From Lineus longissimus (taxonomy: Eukaryota > Nemertea > Pilidiophora > Heteronemertea > Lineidae): a DNA stretch of 64,000 bases. Location of the stretch: assembly GCF_910592395.1 (NCBI RefSeq), contig NC_088320.1, forward strand, positions 2,728,001-2,792,000, written 5' to 3'. Within the stretch, counting starts at the first letter, position 1. Every line of letters begins with the position of its first letter. Below are positions 14,514 to 34,085 of this stretch, piece after piece. The notes under the pieces are model-generated. The model saw nothing but the letters and a program-made list of their open reading frames with translations. It was not told the DNA's origin and did not search any database. Both the position numbers and the translations under genes were made by a program.

Positions 14514-14742
14514 CAGTAGAACCTCTCTATAAAGGGCACCCACGGGACTGAAAAGCGCTGTCCTTAATAGAGAGGTGTCCTGATTAGAGAGGTCAAATTG
14601 AATTGAAACCACCCAATTTGGGACCAAAACTATTGTCCTTCATAGAGAGGTTGTCCTTAATAGAGAGGTTGTCCTTAATAGAGAGGTTGTCCTTAATAGA
14701 GAGGTTGTCCTTAATAGAGAGGTTGTCCTTAATAGAGAGGTG
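14514..14742. repeat. Transposon-end-like hairpin plus 18-bp tandem array
   Basis: The block begins CAGTAGAACCTCTCTAT. Its segment 14521-14538 is an inverted repeat (about 16 of 18 positions) of 14560-14577. After a short spacer, the same arm sequence is tandemly repeated as six 18-bp units (GTCCTTAATAGAGAGGTT, first copy with one change) at 14635-14742. A CAGT start with repeated AGAGAGGT motifs resembles the ends of pogo/Tigger-type DNA transposons, so this may be a decayed terminus. I found no matching opposite end. Confidence 0.6.
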
Positions 14743-17700
14743 TCCTGTAGTTTACAGAGTACCTGTGTAGGGGGCGCTACAGATATTCATCCGCAGTTGT
14801 ACAAAAACAGAGTTTGTATTTGTAATGTTTGTAACCATCTTCTGATCAATTTACCAAAGAAGATCCCGCTATTCAGGGGTATTAGAAACATTAATCATTA
14901 ACAAACTTTAAACCAACAAGTTCTAGCCAGTCCTGTCTGATAAGGGAGGTAAAAATTACATAATGTGATGCAACTGACAGAAATCGAACTAAGGATTTTA
15001 CCCACTGGATCATCCAACACTAATGTTCCCACCACCAACAGCTATAATCCACTAAACGGTGTAAACACTGATTTCCTCAAAGACCATAACCTGCTGGGGG
15101 CATCTGGTTTCGTTCAGAATACATGGAATAATGACTACAGCAACTGGTTCAAAAAAGTTTAGTTCTATATGCTGGAGTCACCTGTACTCAACATATAATG
15201 CACACTTTAACCCTTCAGAGCCTGAGGGCAGAAAAGGTCAGACTTTGTTTAAAGGGAATCTATAGGCAGGTATAGGACAGTTTTAAGGGAGAGATGAATA
15301 GTGCTCATTTTTGGCCCAAAAATAATTTTGGCATCCCCCACCCCATACAAATGACAATCAATGACGCCTGAACCTAAGTTAGTCCTGAGACAGAAGTATG
15401 AAAAAGTAGGACAACTGATGCAAAAATGTACTCAAGATAAGTACAATGATAATACATCATGACGTATTTCAGAACAGACAATTTGACTGACTGAGAGCTC
15501 ATAATTATCTTCCTTCTCCTTCTCCTCTTAAAGAGTTGAAATATTCTGTAAGTTATTTCCAACGGTCATATAAGGTAATGAAAAGTAACAATTTGAAAAG
15601 AAAAAGGCAATGCAATGCAATGCAAGTATAGCCAAATAGATATAGAAACACTGTTGCAAAACTTACACGCATCCACTTTTTCAGAACAGAGTATAGTCCA
15701 ATGGATATCACTAAAGCATCAGTAACTTCATCCAAAGTCATCAACTTTCACTAAGCGTTTTCTCAACTATTCCGACGAATATTTCTAAATTTCTTTCACA
15801 GTCACAATCCAATGGTTATAAACTTTCCAACAGTACTCGTAGTTCTTCCTACTTATCTCCAGATTTGGTGAAATCAGTGAGTGAAGCAGACCTCCATCAG
15901 CCCTCTAAACTTCCCTCCATGTGGATATTAATGTATGCTTATTTATGTAAATTAGCGTAACCTTTAACTATGACCTTTGAACTCATGAGGATGACTGGCG
16001 CTAGGGTTGCGTTTTCTCGGTAGATGGCGATACCGTACAAGGGCTAATTTTCCAATAATGGCAATATTGAGTGAGACAATGCGAGCTTTATGGCTTGGGT
16101 ACATCTCTTATCTGTGCCTACTTTTTGTAGGAAACTTTTCAAAAATACAAACCTGGTCCTCCTGAGGGGGATTCCTTTCCTTAGAAACTTCATGTTAGCC
16201 GATAAAATGATCAGGGAAATCCGTGTGTCTGGAAAAGAGGGGCACCCAGGCATTTCCCAAAGTCATCGCCAAATATTTCAAAGGATTTATTTCGAATAAG
16301 ATGGGGCAAGCCACCCTTTGGTCTGTAGCAGATGATGTTAATTTGAAAATGCTACAGAATGGGTTTCTCCTCAACTCCTTTCATCATCATCTGACGGCCC
16401 TAGATCGACTTCCATGATTCAAAGTTCAGGCTGGTAACTTTTTTCTGAATGAGCAATTACCTTTTCCGTCTCAAAAGACGAATAATATTCATGAACCTTC
16501 ATCTTAAAGTTCATTGAAAACATAAGCTTGGATACAAATTTAACGTCTCAGTTTTATTTAAATAGTTTTAGATGCACAACTTATAGCATATACATTAACT
16601 GACAATACATTACATTTTTTTTTGTTTTCGTTGGGCTCCTAAGCCAGTCGTTTCAAATCATTCACCACTTCTGGGATTGCAAGTAAATTACTGTAAATCT
16701 TGCTCTGTTCCGTCTGTCCCATGGCTAACATTCTCCACAAATGAGAGATTTTTGATGCACTCACCTGTGATAGTTATCACCACTCATTTGCGTGGTACTT
16801 TAAATTCCCAAGAAAATTACTGAGCGAATACCTTTTAGCTTAACGGGTCTAGCCCAAGCACTCTCAACAAAACTGATTCGGTCATTGAAATAGCATTTCA
16901 AATGTTACCAACTTCAGACCACCCGAGACAATGCAGAGCTGAAATTAGCAGTAATTGCAGGTAGCCAAAACAAACCCAATGCCACTTGAAGGGAATTTCA
17001 AAAAGAAAAAAAATCCCAGTCAGAGGCTCGAGCTATTGTACACTTATCACAAATTATGTTAAGTACTTTCTTTTAAAGGTAGAAGACCTGTTGCACTAGT
17101 TGGGTAATCAACAGCCTTGATACAAATTAGGTCCTTCTGTTGCCCAAGCACAGCTAGCAATCGAGTTTGCCCACTTCTCCCTTGATACCACAGAACGAGG
17201 GGGGCCTTCCCTCAGAAAAATTTTGGTACATTTTCCAGGTATCTGAGGCTAAAATCAGAAGTAGTCATTGGCTTCTTGGGGAGAGGCACCCTGTTGCTCT
17301 CCATTGAAAAGGGAGACGTGCGGCAAATGCACCTCCCCTTATCCAACACTGCATGACCAGAAGCCAGAAAAAAAGGGGCCATACATAACCTCCTCATCAT
17401 TCACTGGTTTTGTAACCACAGCAACCCCACCCCCTCCCCAAAAACACGCTTACTACATGTATTTATACTGAATACAAAAGATTCAGTGTACACATCATAC
17501 ACTATCTATTCCAAGTGCTTTGTTAGTTTGCGCAAACTGTAAATTTCTGGACAATATTTTGACACCTATGTACAAATTCAACACAGAAATCTAAAAGTGG
17601 GACATGGCCCCTTATTAAATGCACCTCGTAAATACCATTTGCAAAGTGAAGTCAAGCTCTTGAAATCTGAGTCGATGGACAACTTGTTTCGAGAATGCTG

Positions 17701-19700
17701 TCAAGCCTATTTGAATGTTTCCCTCGAGCTCCGAAATCATTCAAACTTTTTTCAAGAAACACTGTCACACTAACAACAACAACCACTCAGTCCACTTGAT
17801 TTCACTTTGGGCCCAGTCAGCAACGTGACGATAACTTTAACTGGGTGTCAAGTCTGATTGACTAAACTGTAGAAGATAACGCCCAGTTGACATCAACGAA
17901 AAGTTAGTGACTTAACTTGTTTTGAACAACAGGATACAGGTATTTAAATGTGCGCTTGTAGTCGATATTCCCTCATACCACCCCTCACAAGACGTCACCC
18001 CTCGAACTAAACTAGTAATTACGAACAAGGAGTGGCACCATATCAGTTTATAAACATTTGGGAGTTACAGTAGGTATGTATATGCTGTCAGTTCGACATA
18101 TCCGTATCCATTTCATGATCTTACGTATGGTTATTTTGAATCCTTTCAACCATACGTAAAATCGATATGCAGGGGTGATTTTTTGATTTGCAGAAACTTG
18201 CTACTGTCCTACCATCACAGGAATAAGCATAGAGTGTTTTGATATTTACAGCTAGTGCTATTCATGGAGAAAACTAAAGGACAACTGCCATTGAAAGGAC
18301 TGACCCCTAGTCCATCCCAAATATAGTTGACTCTAACCAAACGGGAGAACATGGCCTATTCACATTTGAAAATCGCAACATAGAAATTTCTAGGCACTAA
18401 GAAAGATAGCATCACACGAAGACTGGCTCATCATAATATTCCAGATGGATAATCGTTTTTCCAGGGTGGTCTTCTGGTCTGTAAAACCAAAAGCTTACAA
18501 CAGGAGAGCCCGCAAACCGTCATATCTCATTTAATCATGGTTTGTCAAGTTATATCATGAGCAGCATGTTACATCTTGAACAGCCACGTGACATAATGGT
18601 TAGCCAATCTTGTTTCAAATAACCGGTGCTCTACGTGACAAAAAATTACAAAGTAAAACAATCGTTCATCATAAATTGTGCAATTTTTCAACAAACTAAG
18701 AGAAATCCCTTGAACATCAAATACAAACTGGTACATGTGACACCTCGGGACCACCCCTTTCTACAGGGCGACTTAAAACAAATGCCACGACAAAGTTTTT
18801 CAAACCAACGACCACAAAAAGGTGGTCATCTACACAGAACAGGCCAAAGAACCCTCAAACTGGAGTTCGATGAGGAGCAAACAAGCTCATATCGTTCAAC
18901 ACTTTGTTTTCTACCTTAAAAATTTGGCTAAAGGGAAAATCTTAGTCATTGCATTTCTGCTGAAAAACAGAGACTAAACACTAGCCAAGAGCCATGAGAT
19001 GACCATTTTTGTTCACTACACAGAATCTGATGAACTGGGAAATAAAACTTAGCATTAATTTTCAAAAGTGGTCACCCACCACTTCTCATAGTTTGTGACT
19101 TGAATGCTCAAATATTACCAACAAAAATCTTGATACCCAATGAGCATTCATTAGTTTATTCAAATGAAAAATGTACCCCCCCCCCCCAAGATGTTGCAAA
19201 TCGCATACACACCAATCTCTTTTACGAGGGGTCAAGTGTAGAAAGATGCCGAGAGCACAAATTGGTGGTTTGCAGCATGCCAATGTCCAACAATTACAAT
19301 ATTCTAAAGCCAAACTGCTCGAACTCGTGATCACTCAGAGTAGTCAGTCAGGTGAATTGAACTGGGAGACGTAGTCCGGACGTCCAGATTTTTGCGGGCA
19401 GGAAGTTCACACGCAATAGCCACACAAGGATTCAAGCACATTGGACCGGCTTCCTGGAAAAGAAGGAGATGAGAGATTGCAGAATTGTAGAGCAGCAGGT
19501 GAGAATGTCAACCCACCTTCACAAGGCCAGCCAGCGAACGGCCAAGAAGCACATCCATCATTACTGAACTTGGCGTATTCACAAATGCAACTTAGACATT
19601 GCAAAATTTCATCTTTAGTCCATTTCATGAGAAACACTTCTGCACATTGTTCTTCAAGAAAAGAAATTTACTTACTCATTGGTAATTGCACTGGTGTGAT
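14743..19700. other. Spacer, part of it possibly CUL1 3' UTR
   Basis: No coding exon was recognised. CUL1 transcription runs leftward into this stretch, so its 3' UTR occupies the right-hand part. Candidate polyadenylation signals on the minus strand (TTTATT on the plus strand) occur near 19154 and 16553; the sequence does not show which is used. A perfect 12-bp inverted repeat lies at 18121-18132 and 18148-18159, and a 10-C tract begins near 19178. Confidence 0.5.
18121..18159. repeat. Perfect 12-bp inverted repeat with 15-nt loop
   Basis: TTACGTATGGTT at 18121-18132 is the exact reverse complement of AACCATACGTAA at 18148-18159, with a 15-nt spacer. It may be a hairpin in the CUL1 3' region or the remnant of a small inverted-repeat element. 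Confidence 0.7.
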
Positions 19701-26106
<6,406 letters not shown>

Positions 26107-27490
26107 GTTTGCCTTGGAAGGATTTCACAGGAATATCAAGCCTTTTGTTGCTTTCTTAACGGCAGATTGATTATTATCTATTCAAAATCCTGATCTGAAA
26201 TGGAAAAGAAACTTGAGACCTTATTATGAGCACCATAGAATAATGTGACATGTCCTAGTATTGCCGTTACCGTAAGAGGTGTGTTGCAATTTAAACAACA
26301 GAATTGTTACTGTTAGGACCCGACATGAAAACGGACAAGGCCAATGGTTTGCGCACTTTGACTAGTAAAGCCATCTTTTCCATTGGTGTCTAACCATGAA
26401 TGTAGGCCAAGCTAGCTTCAACGTCATTTTCAAGTAAGGGGCGTATTCTCATCATGATTCATAACGATACAGTAGCTTCACAACACCTGTCGACACGAAA
26501 AAATAGGAACACTACACACCATGCATGCTACAGTTATACACTGCCTGCATGCAGACTGCCACTGCCAGTCACCGAGGGTCAGCACGGTCAAATAGCAACC
26601 ACAGTGCACGGCAAGAAACGAGGATAGAGGACAATCAAATCACCCATCTCTTATCTAAATATTTCGACCGAACTAGACTCCACCACCGAGTTTCACAAGC
26701 GGAAATGGGTCTTCATCAGATTTTTTGTTGGGCACACAACAAAAATGGCGGATCAACTTCGAAGTCGGGGGAGTTTGTCATACAAAATTCTTTGAAGGGA
26801 AACATCGGGGCTTATTATGTGGATTTTGGCGTACTAATTTTCTTCTTTGCAATTACCATTATTGATTTAGAAGATTTAGAACCAATTCTTTTATAAAAAA
26901 ATGCTGTAAAACACTTTATTCCGCGATCATTCTTTCCACCAAATCCGATCCAGTCCAATAAATTGTTGTTTCACGCAATTTCACGCGGTGACCCCGAGAT
27001 CTGGGTGAGAACGCGGAAACTGCTGACGTTGTACGCAAGTGGGTTTCACTTTTTGGATTTCCTTGGGAACAAAATTACTATTTTCTCTAGAATTACACAA
27101 ACTATTTTCTTGAAATTTCATTATTGGGTGCAGTGAAACTATATATATCTTTTGCCACCAGTTTTGATAAGTGGCGTGCATTGAAATTCTTTTGTGCATC
27201 ATCAAAACCTGTTGTTTTCATCATCTGTTTACAATTGTTCTTGTTTATTGACCTCTCAACCAAGGGCCACATCGTCATAACCAGATATACGAAGCCAGAA
27301 CGACCTGTGCATTGTCACTGTGGTTCTCGTGACTCGTGACTCACAATTGCTTAACTGTAAAACAAATCATATCTTGTCAAGTCTTCGAACAGAGCACACC
27401 ACTCACCAGACTATCAGACCAACCACAATTAACAGGAGACTACGTCACTGTGACTGTCACTGAACGTCATATTCTAAAAAAAAACGAAAC
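26107..27490. promoter_or_regulatory. Divergent promoter region between CUL1 and DAZAP2
   Basis: The two start codons lie 1,384 bp apart and face away from each other, so both 5' UTRs and promoters must map here. At 26741-26751 AAAAATGGCGG matches the YY1-type motif common at animal transcription starts. I see no convincing TATA box. Short open frames (26525-26896, 27124-27339) have no protein character. Confidence 0.55.
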
Positions 27491-30400
27491 ATGGGTAAGA
27501 AATAGAAGAATTCTAGCTGAATACTAGGCCTAGGCACATTGACATTGTATGATAGTATGTCATGTATATCACGACTAAGCCAAATCCTGTGCTAATTTCA
27601 ATTGTAATGTAGGTTTAGGCCTCTGCATACAAGGGCACATCCTGAGATACAGGTTTTTGATACTCCTACATCGTATACAAAATATCGAGAGGCGGAGTAT
27701 ATACTCAGACAAACAGTAACTTTGGACATGGAGGTATTATTAATACCTCCATGCTTTGGAAGAGACATGAGGCGAAATTGAAGGTTGTTAATTTCTCTAT
27801 TTTTCACCTGCAAAAGAACCTTCTATTTCATGAGTTTCTTCAATTCTTCTTTCAACAACAGGAAATGACCAATCAAGGAGCAACTCTTCTAATACTAGTC
27901 CATGTAAGTTCATCAAAAAGAATTCGAAAGGTCTGCATGACATTTTTGACAAGAATTTGTAGCTTGGATGTGCTCTCAACCCAAACAAGCATGGTGGAAT
28001 GCTAACATGGTTGATTGTGATTCAAACATATTTTGTGATGTAACATAATAACATATATTCTAACATGTGTATGAAGGAGCTATTGTGGCATGATTGACAA
28101 TTTCCTTCCAGACACATTCGATACGTACTCTGCCTGGAAGATATAATATTTTACCCAAATTACCTTCATAGAGTTGCTCCATCCGTCAAGATGAATTCCA
28201 CACTGCTTGATCACCTAGAAGTTCCAAAAACTCTTCTGTTGGCTTTCAGATGATTGCAAGTCCCCCCCCCCCCCCCCCCCATCAGTAGTCAATCCTTATA
28301 ACAAGACTTTGACTCCGGGGGTCCCCTCCCTGTTTGGAAATATATTGGTGTTAATGGATGATTCCAAAGCTTACCATCTTTGATATTCATAGTGGAACTC
28401 TGGTGTTTTTTGATCCAATCAATATTTGTCTTTTCCAGCCCACTCCCAGAACCAAAAAGGCAGATCGCCCTACCCACAGCAGCAACAGGCAAGGGGCTAC
28501 CCAGCCCAGCAGCCAATGCAGCAACAAGGAGGTAAGGGAACAAGTCTGATAGTTTGGCGATAGGAATTTGAAGAAGGTGTTACATGCCAAGTAATCTTGG
28601 AATGATTTTTACATATCTTTTGACATGTTTGAGTTCTTGTCCCTGTCCCTGCCCTGCACTTATTGGTTTTGGGCACCTCAAGGTTCAAACATGATTTGAT
28701 CCGTTAAGAACCTCATGGTTTGATTTCTGTAACCTAATTGAAAGTATTTGGTAGGTTGAGGCATAAGACTAAGAGAGGGATATGCATCCTTGTGGATAAT
28801 GAAGAAATTCCACCAAAAATCAGGACTTTTCAAACACAGTCAGTGATACTACAAAATCCTTTGATAATGATTGACCGGTTGCCTCAAAATTCCAAGGCTG
28901 GAAAGGTGATTACAGGGATTCTGACAGTTCGAGGAGATGTTTCTGCACAATAGTTCATGATGCATCCCAGCATTACACCGGATACAGAAATTGTTTAAAC
29001 TTATGATGGTGGCAGCCACTTCTCCTGATTGAAAGAGTTAACCTGCTTCTATTCATTCTTCAGTTCAGGTCGCCGGGTACCCAACTGCACCATACCCGGG
29101 GCAGAGAATACACCCATACCCGGGAGGAGTCCCAGGTTTTTAACCCTCTAGTATCCAGTGCTGTTCCTGCGTCATTTGTAAATAAATATTGTGTGAAAGC
29201 TTTGAATTTTTCTGTGATATCGGAAACAGGTTGCTCTCGCTGTTTGTGCTGTAAAAAAATATGTGTTTTCTTAAAATGATGAAGTGTTGTCCTCAGCTTC
29301 CAGTTCGAGTAAACGGTTGCCTTGTAAATTTTATTTTATTGCTGCAACTGAACATTTTATGCCCCCCCCCCCTCCAGGAAGAGGGGCATGAAGTCATGAT
29401 CACAATGTCTATTGAGAACTTCTGAATCTGTCACAGGCTTACACCCCGCTTCCTCTTTCAGGAGTTTTAGACGTAGAGGCCAAATTCTTCTAGCCAGATT
29501 CTCTCCGATAGAATATAGACCAAAAATGTTGTATATTTCTTTTAACAAATATTGAAAGATGCAGTCCAGTATGTCCGACCACAAGCCATGTAAAATATGT
29601 TTAGAGTCACAGAAATTTCCCACATAAGTACATACTGGCAGTCACAAATACCTACTGGTATGCAAAATTGCAATCATTTGTTGGATAATTTGCATTTCTT
29701 GCAGCCAAAGGCACAAACCTTTTAGACTCTGCAGTTACAGCTATCAACAAATTTGAATAAACAGTTACAGCTATGCACACATTTGAATTGTGATTCAGAC
29801 TAGTATGTACCATGTACAACCATTCCATTTTGGAGTCGGGATCACATTATGCCTTAATAGAACTTACAGTAGAACTTGTCTCCTACAAAGAGAAAGATAT
29901 CAGTCGCCCTCAAATATACATTTTTTTCCAGGTTACCCAGGACAGCCCTACCAACAGGCACCCTACCCCGGACAGGCGCCTTATCAAGGACAGGCTGGTC
30001 CAGCCTTCCCAAATGAACCACCACCGCCATATTCACAGGTAAGGACATTATGTTGACCTTCCGTTCAGCACCAGTAGTCCCGTTTCCAAGGTCCCACTTC
30101 AAAAGTTGCATATTGGTCACTTTATAGCATGCAGTACTGATAGTGTAGTAGCCTACAGTTCACTGACCTGTATTTGTTGCGCAACAAAAGTTTTTGTAAC
30201 TCTACACATGATACATTTGTATGTTAGCAAAGCAAGCCTTATAACATCAAATTTGTTTGCAGGGACAAGGCAACTACCAACCCCAATACCAATACCGACC
30301 ACCAGCGCCAAACCAGACTGTTGTAGTTCAGGGTGGATTTGATGCTGGTGCCAGGTTCGGACCTGGACAATCTACTAATATTCCTGTAAGTAAATTTCTA

Positions 30401-30644
30401 TTCTCCAGTTGAACCCATTTGCAATAACAGTCAGTGCTTTGTGACAGTAAAAAATACTTGCCATTATTTTCACCACACATGTATATATATCTATTCACCG
30501 TCTGTCTATTTACAGCCACCACCACCAGGGTGCATGCCAAATGCTGCGCAGATGGCGACAGCTCAAGGCCAGAATGTCGTCGTTACCCAGCGTCCTGGCG
30601 ACTTTTGGACAGGTGGATCTGATGGCGGTTACACGATCTGGTAA
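27491..30644 (+). CDS. DAZAP2: DAZ-associated protein 2, proline-rich adaptor
   Basis: DAZAP2 is a small Pro/Gly/Tyr-rich adaptor of animals that binds WW-domain and ubiquitin-ligase partners. Proposed coding exons: 27491-27494 (ATGG only), 28439-28531, 29932-30038, 30263-30385, 30516-30644, giving 151 aa; human DAZAP2 has 168. The N-terminal half is rich in Gln and YPGQ-type repeats. PPPPYS (about residues 62-67) is the PPxY-like WW ligand. The conserved C-terminus runs FDAGARFG, NIPPPPPGCMPNAAQ, NVVVTQR and ends GGSDGGYTIW, matching the vertebrate tail closely. All later phases fit. The four-base first exon is inferred from ATGG|GTAAGA, a good AAAC start context and exact phase; another first exon is possible. 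A 72-nt in-phase cassette at 29064-29135 would give 175 aa. Confidence 0.93.
29064..29135 (+). other. DAZAP2: Likely DAZAP2 cassette exon with a weak donor
   Basis: A clear acceptor (attcattcttcag) precedes 72 nt reading VQVAGYPTAPYPGQ and on to GGVP, the same Pro/Gly/Tyr composition as the neighbouring DAZAP2 exons. It is 24 codons long and keeps phase on both sides. The donor is poor (CCCAG|GTTTTT), and an in-frame TAA follows at once if it is not used. So it could be optional, or it could be an alternative terminal exon; an AATAAA lies shortly downstream in gtaaataaatatt. Confidence 0.6.
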
Positions 30645-32282
30645 TGGAGACGAAATCGTTTGAATATTTTTACGGAGCACAGCAACTTGATCACAAGCAA
30701 GCTTCATTTCGACATTAGGAGTTGATCTTTATGATTTTAAAAGGGGCATATGGGATGTCTCAGTTTTAGAAAGAGATAAACGACATGTAGAAAATGATTA
30801 TCTTTAGTAGCTCTGATTAGCTGTGAATGAATTTTAGCAGTGAAGAAGTTTTGCTGCTGTGAACGACCTTGTGGGTTACAATGACCCCTTTGCACAAAAT
30901 TCCACCCAAGTGATCTTATTCATGTCTAGTGTAACTTAACTTGTACATTTATAGTGTTTCACGTGGGCCTATTACACCCGAAACAAACAATATAATGACT
31001 GAAATTACTCCTCTAGGGTCAATTAATATGAAATTTTAGTCGAATCTCACTATCTGTACTCCATTGATATTCATTTTGATGCAATCTGACTCTGACATAA
31101 GTACAAATGTCAAGCAAGGCAGTCTCTTACTCTGATGGATGATCATCACCAGCATCTGACTGGCAGGAACAAAATTTCATTGGTTGGTTGCTAGTGACCA
31201 AACGCTCGGCTTCAACTCTTGAAAATCTGTCACTTAGAACTCTGGGATTGTAAATATTGTGCTCCTTATTTAAGACACGTTTCATTTCCTCAACTAACGA
31301 AAAAAGTTATAGAGGTTTCAGAATGGATTTTGATGGGTATAATTGTTGTATCATTGTACATACTTTGTAGATAGTCTTTCACATAGTTGCCTATCCAGAT
31401 AAACGTATTATCCAGATTCTTCATAATCTTATACCTAAATTCTAATATGCATGAAATCAATTAGGCAGATTGTGGTTTGTTCTGACACGGACTAACTCCT
31501 TTGTTTGACGTCCGTCCATGGAAAATGTACACCATGACATAGAGAATTTCAACTTCTTTGTAAATTGTCTGACTATGCACTATATTTCAAATCAGCTATT
31601 TCTTGGTGTCTTTTAGTGCTATCTTCAAGTTACCTGTGAAAGAGTGCCTACCCCGTGTTCTCCACAATGCCCTTCGTCCAGGCCCACCACTTAAAATTGT
31701 TGACACTTTAGCACCCTAAAAGTTTGCAAAACACTGGGTAGGTAATGGTTTTCTTTCAGAACACTTTGACAGACTTTGCTGCCAGCTTGGGAAAAACTGA
31801 AATGGAATCTAAATTGTGTTAAAAACATGGCTACAACACTCAGTCAAAGAAATTTCGAATGGAGAGCACTGGTTACCATCTGTAATTTGACTACTGGTAG
31901 CATAGTTTTAACTGCATGTCTTCGAGCACACGGACTTGTTATTCTTTTCTATAAATATGTGACTGTTACACAGAACTGTCTATCAAACTTAATTGTTGAT
32001 CGAATAATGCCTTATGTTCATTGTTTACATACGCAGCAATAAAGGCACATTCCACATACCAGTAATTGGTTTTCAGTATTATTGAAATATTTTTAGGTAA
32101 AAAAATCTTGTACTTGTAATTAACAGTAAATCAAATGAGCTGTTTCTTTAATGGATAACTTTATGTCTAAATGTCAGCGACCTCTGATATATGTGAATAA
32201 ATGTGTATAATTGAAAATAATAAATCTATTGTATAATATTACGATGATTCGTCAGTCTGTGAAACTTTGGTTGAGAATTGTT
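30645..32282 (+). other. DAZAP2 3' UTR and downstream spacer
   Basis: This stretch follows the DAZAP2 stop and shows no further coding exon. AATAAA at 32038-32043 and further AATAAA motifs near 32193 and 32216 are candidate polyadenylation signals, implying a 3' UTR of about 1.4-1.6 kb. A shorter transcript is possible. Confidence 0.6.
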
Positions 32283-32283
32283 T

Positions 32284-33635
32284 TCTCCTGGTCTTGTGTG
32301 GGTTACGTATGTTGTCTGATGAGTGTCCAAGGCAACATGGTCCGGCTTGAGATTGTGACTTCGCCAAGAGAGAGGCAAGGGGCCATGCAAGGAGGGAGAT
32401 GAATGTCCCATTGTTGTGTTATGGTGTCTCTTCCTGGGTTGTGCTTGTCGCTGATTAGTGTCCAAGGCAACGTTGTCCAGATTGAGATTGTGACCTCGCC
32501 AGGAGAGAGGCAAGGGGACATGCAAGGAGAGACATGAATGTCCCATTGTTGTGTTATGGTGTCTCTTCCTGGGTTGTGCTTGTCGCTGATTAGTGTCCAA
32601 GGCAACGTTGTCCGGCTTGAGATTGTGACCTCGCCAGGAGAGAGGCAAGGGGCCATGCAAGGAGAGACATGAATGTCCCATTGTTGTGTTATGGTGTCTC
32701 TTCCTGGGTTGTGCTTGTCGCTGATTAGTGTCCAAGGCAACGTTGTCCAGATTGAGATTGTGACTTCGCCAGGCCTAGGCGAGAGGCAAGGGGCCATGCA
32801 AGGAGAGACATGAATGTCCTATTGTTGTGTTATGGTGTCTCTTCCTGGGTTGTGCTTGTTGCTGATAAGTGTCCAAGGCAACATTGTCCAGATTGAGATT
32901 GTGACTTCGCCAGGAGAGAGGCAAGGGGACATACAAGGAGAGACATGAATGTCCCATTGTTGTGTTATGGTGTCTCTTCCTGGGTTGTGCTTGTCGCTGA
33001 TTAGTGTCCAAGGCAACGTTGTCCGGCTTGAGATTGTGACCTCGCCAGGAGAGAGGCAAGGGGCCATGCAAGGAGGGACATGAATGTCCCATTGTTGTGT
33101 TATGGTGTCTCTTCCTGGGTTGTGCTTGTCGCTGATTAGTGTCCAAGGCAACGTTGTCCGGCTTGAGATTGTGACCTCGCCAGGAGAGAGGCAAGGGGCC
33201 ATGCAAGGAGGGACATGAATGTCCCATTGTTGTGTTATGGTGTCTCTTCCTGGGTTGTGCTTGTCGCTGATTAGTGTCCAAGGCAACGCTGTCCGGCTTG
33301 AGATTGTGACCTCGCCAGGAGAGAGGCAAGGGGCCATGCAAGGAGAGACATGAATGTCCCATTGTTGTTTTATGATGTCTCTTCCTGGGTTGTGCTTGTC
33401 GCTGATTAGTGTCCAAGGCAACGTTGTCCGGCTTGAGATTGTGACCTCGCCAGGAGAGAGGCAAGGGGCCATGCAAGGAGAGATATGAATGTCCCATTGT
33501 TGTGTTATGGTGTCTCTTCCTGGGTTGTGCTTGTCGCTGATTAGTGTCCAAGGCAACGTTGTCCAGATTGAGATTGTGGTTCACTAGGAGACCAACAAGG
33601 AACATACAAGGAGAGATTTGAATGTCCCAATGTTG
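32284..33635. repeat. 135-bp minisatellite, about 10 copies
   Basis: The repeat anchor gtgtccaaggcaac starts at 32323, 32458, 32593, 32728, 32869, 33004, 33139, 33274, 33409 and 33544. The spacing is exactly 135 bp except one 141-bp unit with a 6-bp insertion (at about 32774-32779). Copies are highly similar, and the array decays at both edges. Because 135 and 141 are multiples of three and the unit lacks stops in two minus-strand frames, long open frames of 45-residue repeats appear (for example 32775-33605). I treat these as a consequence of unit length, not as evidence of a gene. Confidence 0.95.
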
Positions 33636-34077
33636 TCAATTGCGATGGCTCCTCCAGGCAGAACATGATGCTGATATTGATTTCAAATATTGACCGAGTT
33701 GTGTCAGTGACGGTCGGTTACAGAGAATATTCAGACCTCAAAAGGATTGGCGACAACTCCTTGTTTGAAATGTGGGGCTTCAGTTATGAAAACACTGGAG
33801 ATTATACAGCGTTGAAGCGGTCCATGTCCCCCTATCGGTAAAAGTGGCGTTAAATGCGTTCTCATTAATATCCCGAGTACGGGTCCACCATAGAACCAAC
33901 GTTTTTATGCCTGATGGATGTGAGACCAGTCGCCCAAGTTAAGAGTGAACTTGTCTCTGCATTCTGGTTGTGATTTGTCCTCGAAAGACCATGTTTCGTA
34001 GTGGTAGATGTTAACAAGATTTGCCCTGATGACCTTTTGATTTGATATAAGATAATAGACCATGGAGATTAAGGCCG
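33636..34077. other. Spacer, nothing recognised
   Basis: This sequence lies between the 135-bp array and the first inverted-repeat element. I see no coding exon, repeat or RNA signature. Confidence 0.5.
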
Positions 34078-34085
34078 AGGTGCAG

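Noticed and set aside
32775-33605. 276-residue open frame of 45-residue repeats on the minus strand
   Set aside because: It is explained by a 135-bp minisatellite whose unit length is a multiple of three. A second frame is open as well, and there are no splice or start signals to support a gene. Kept only as a finding.
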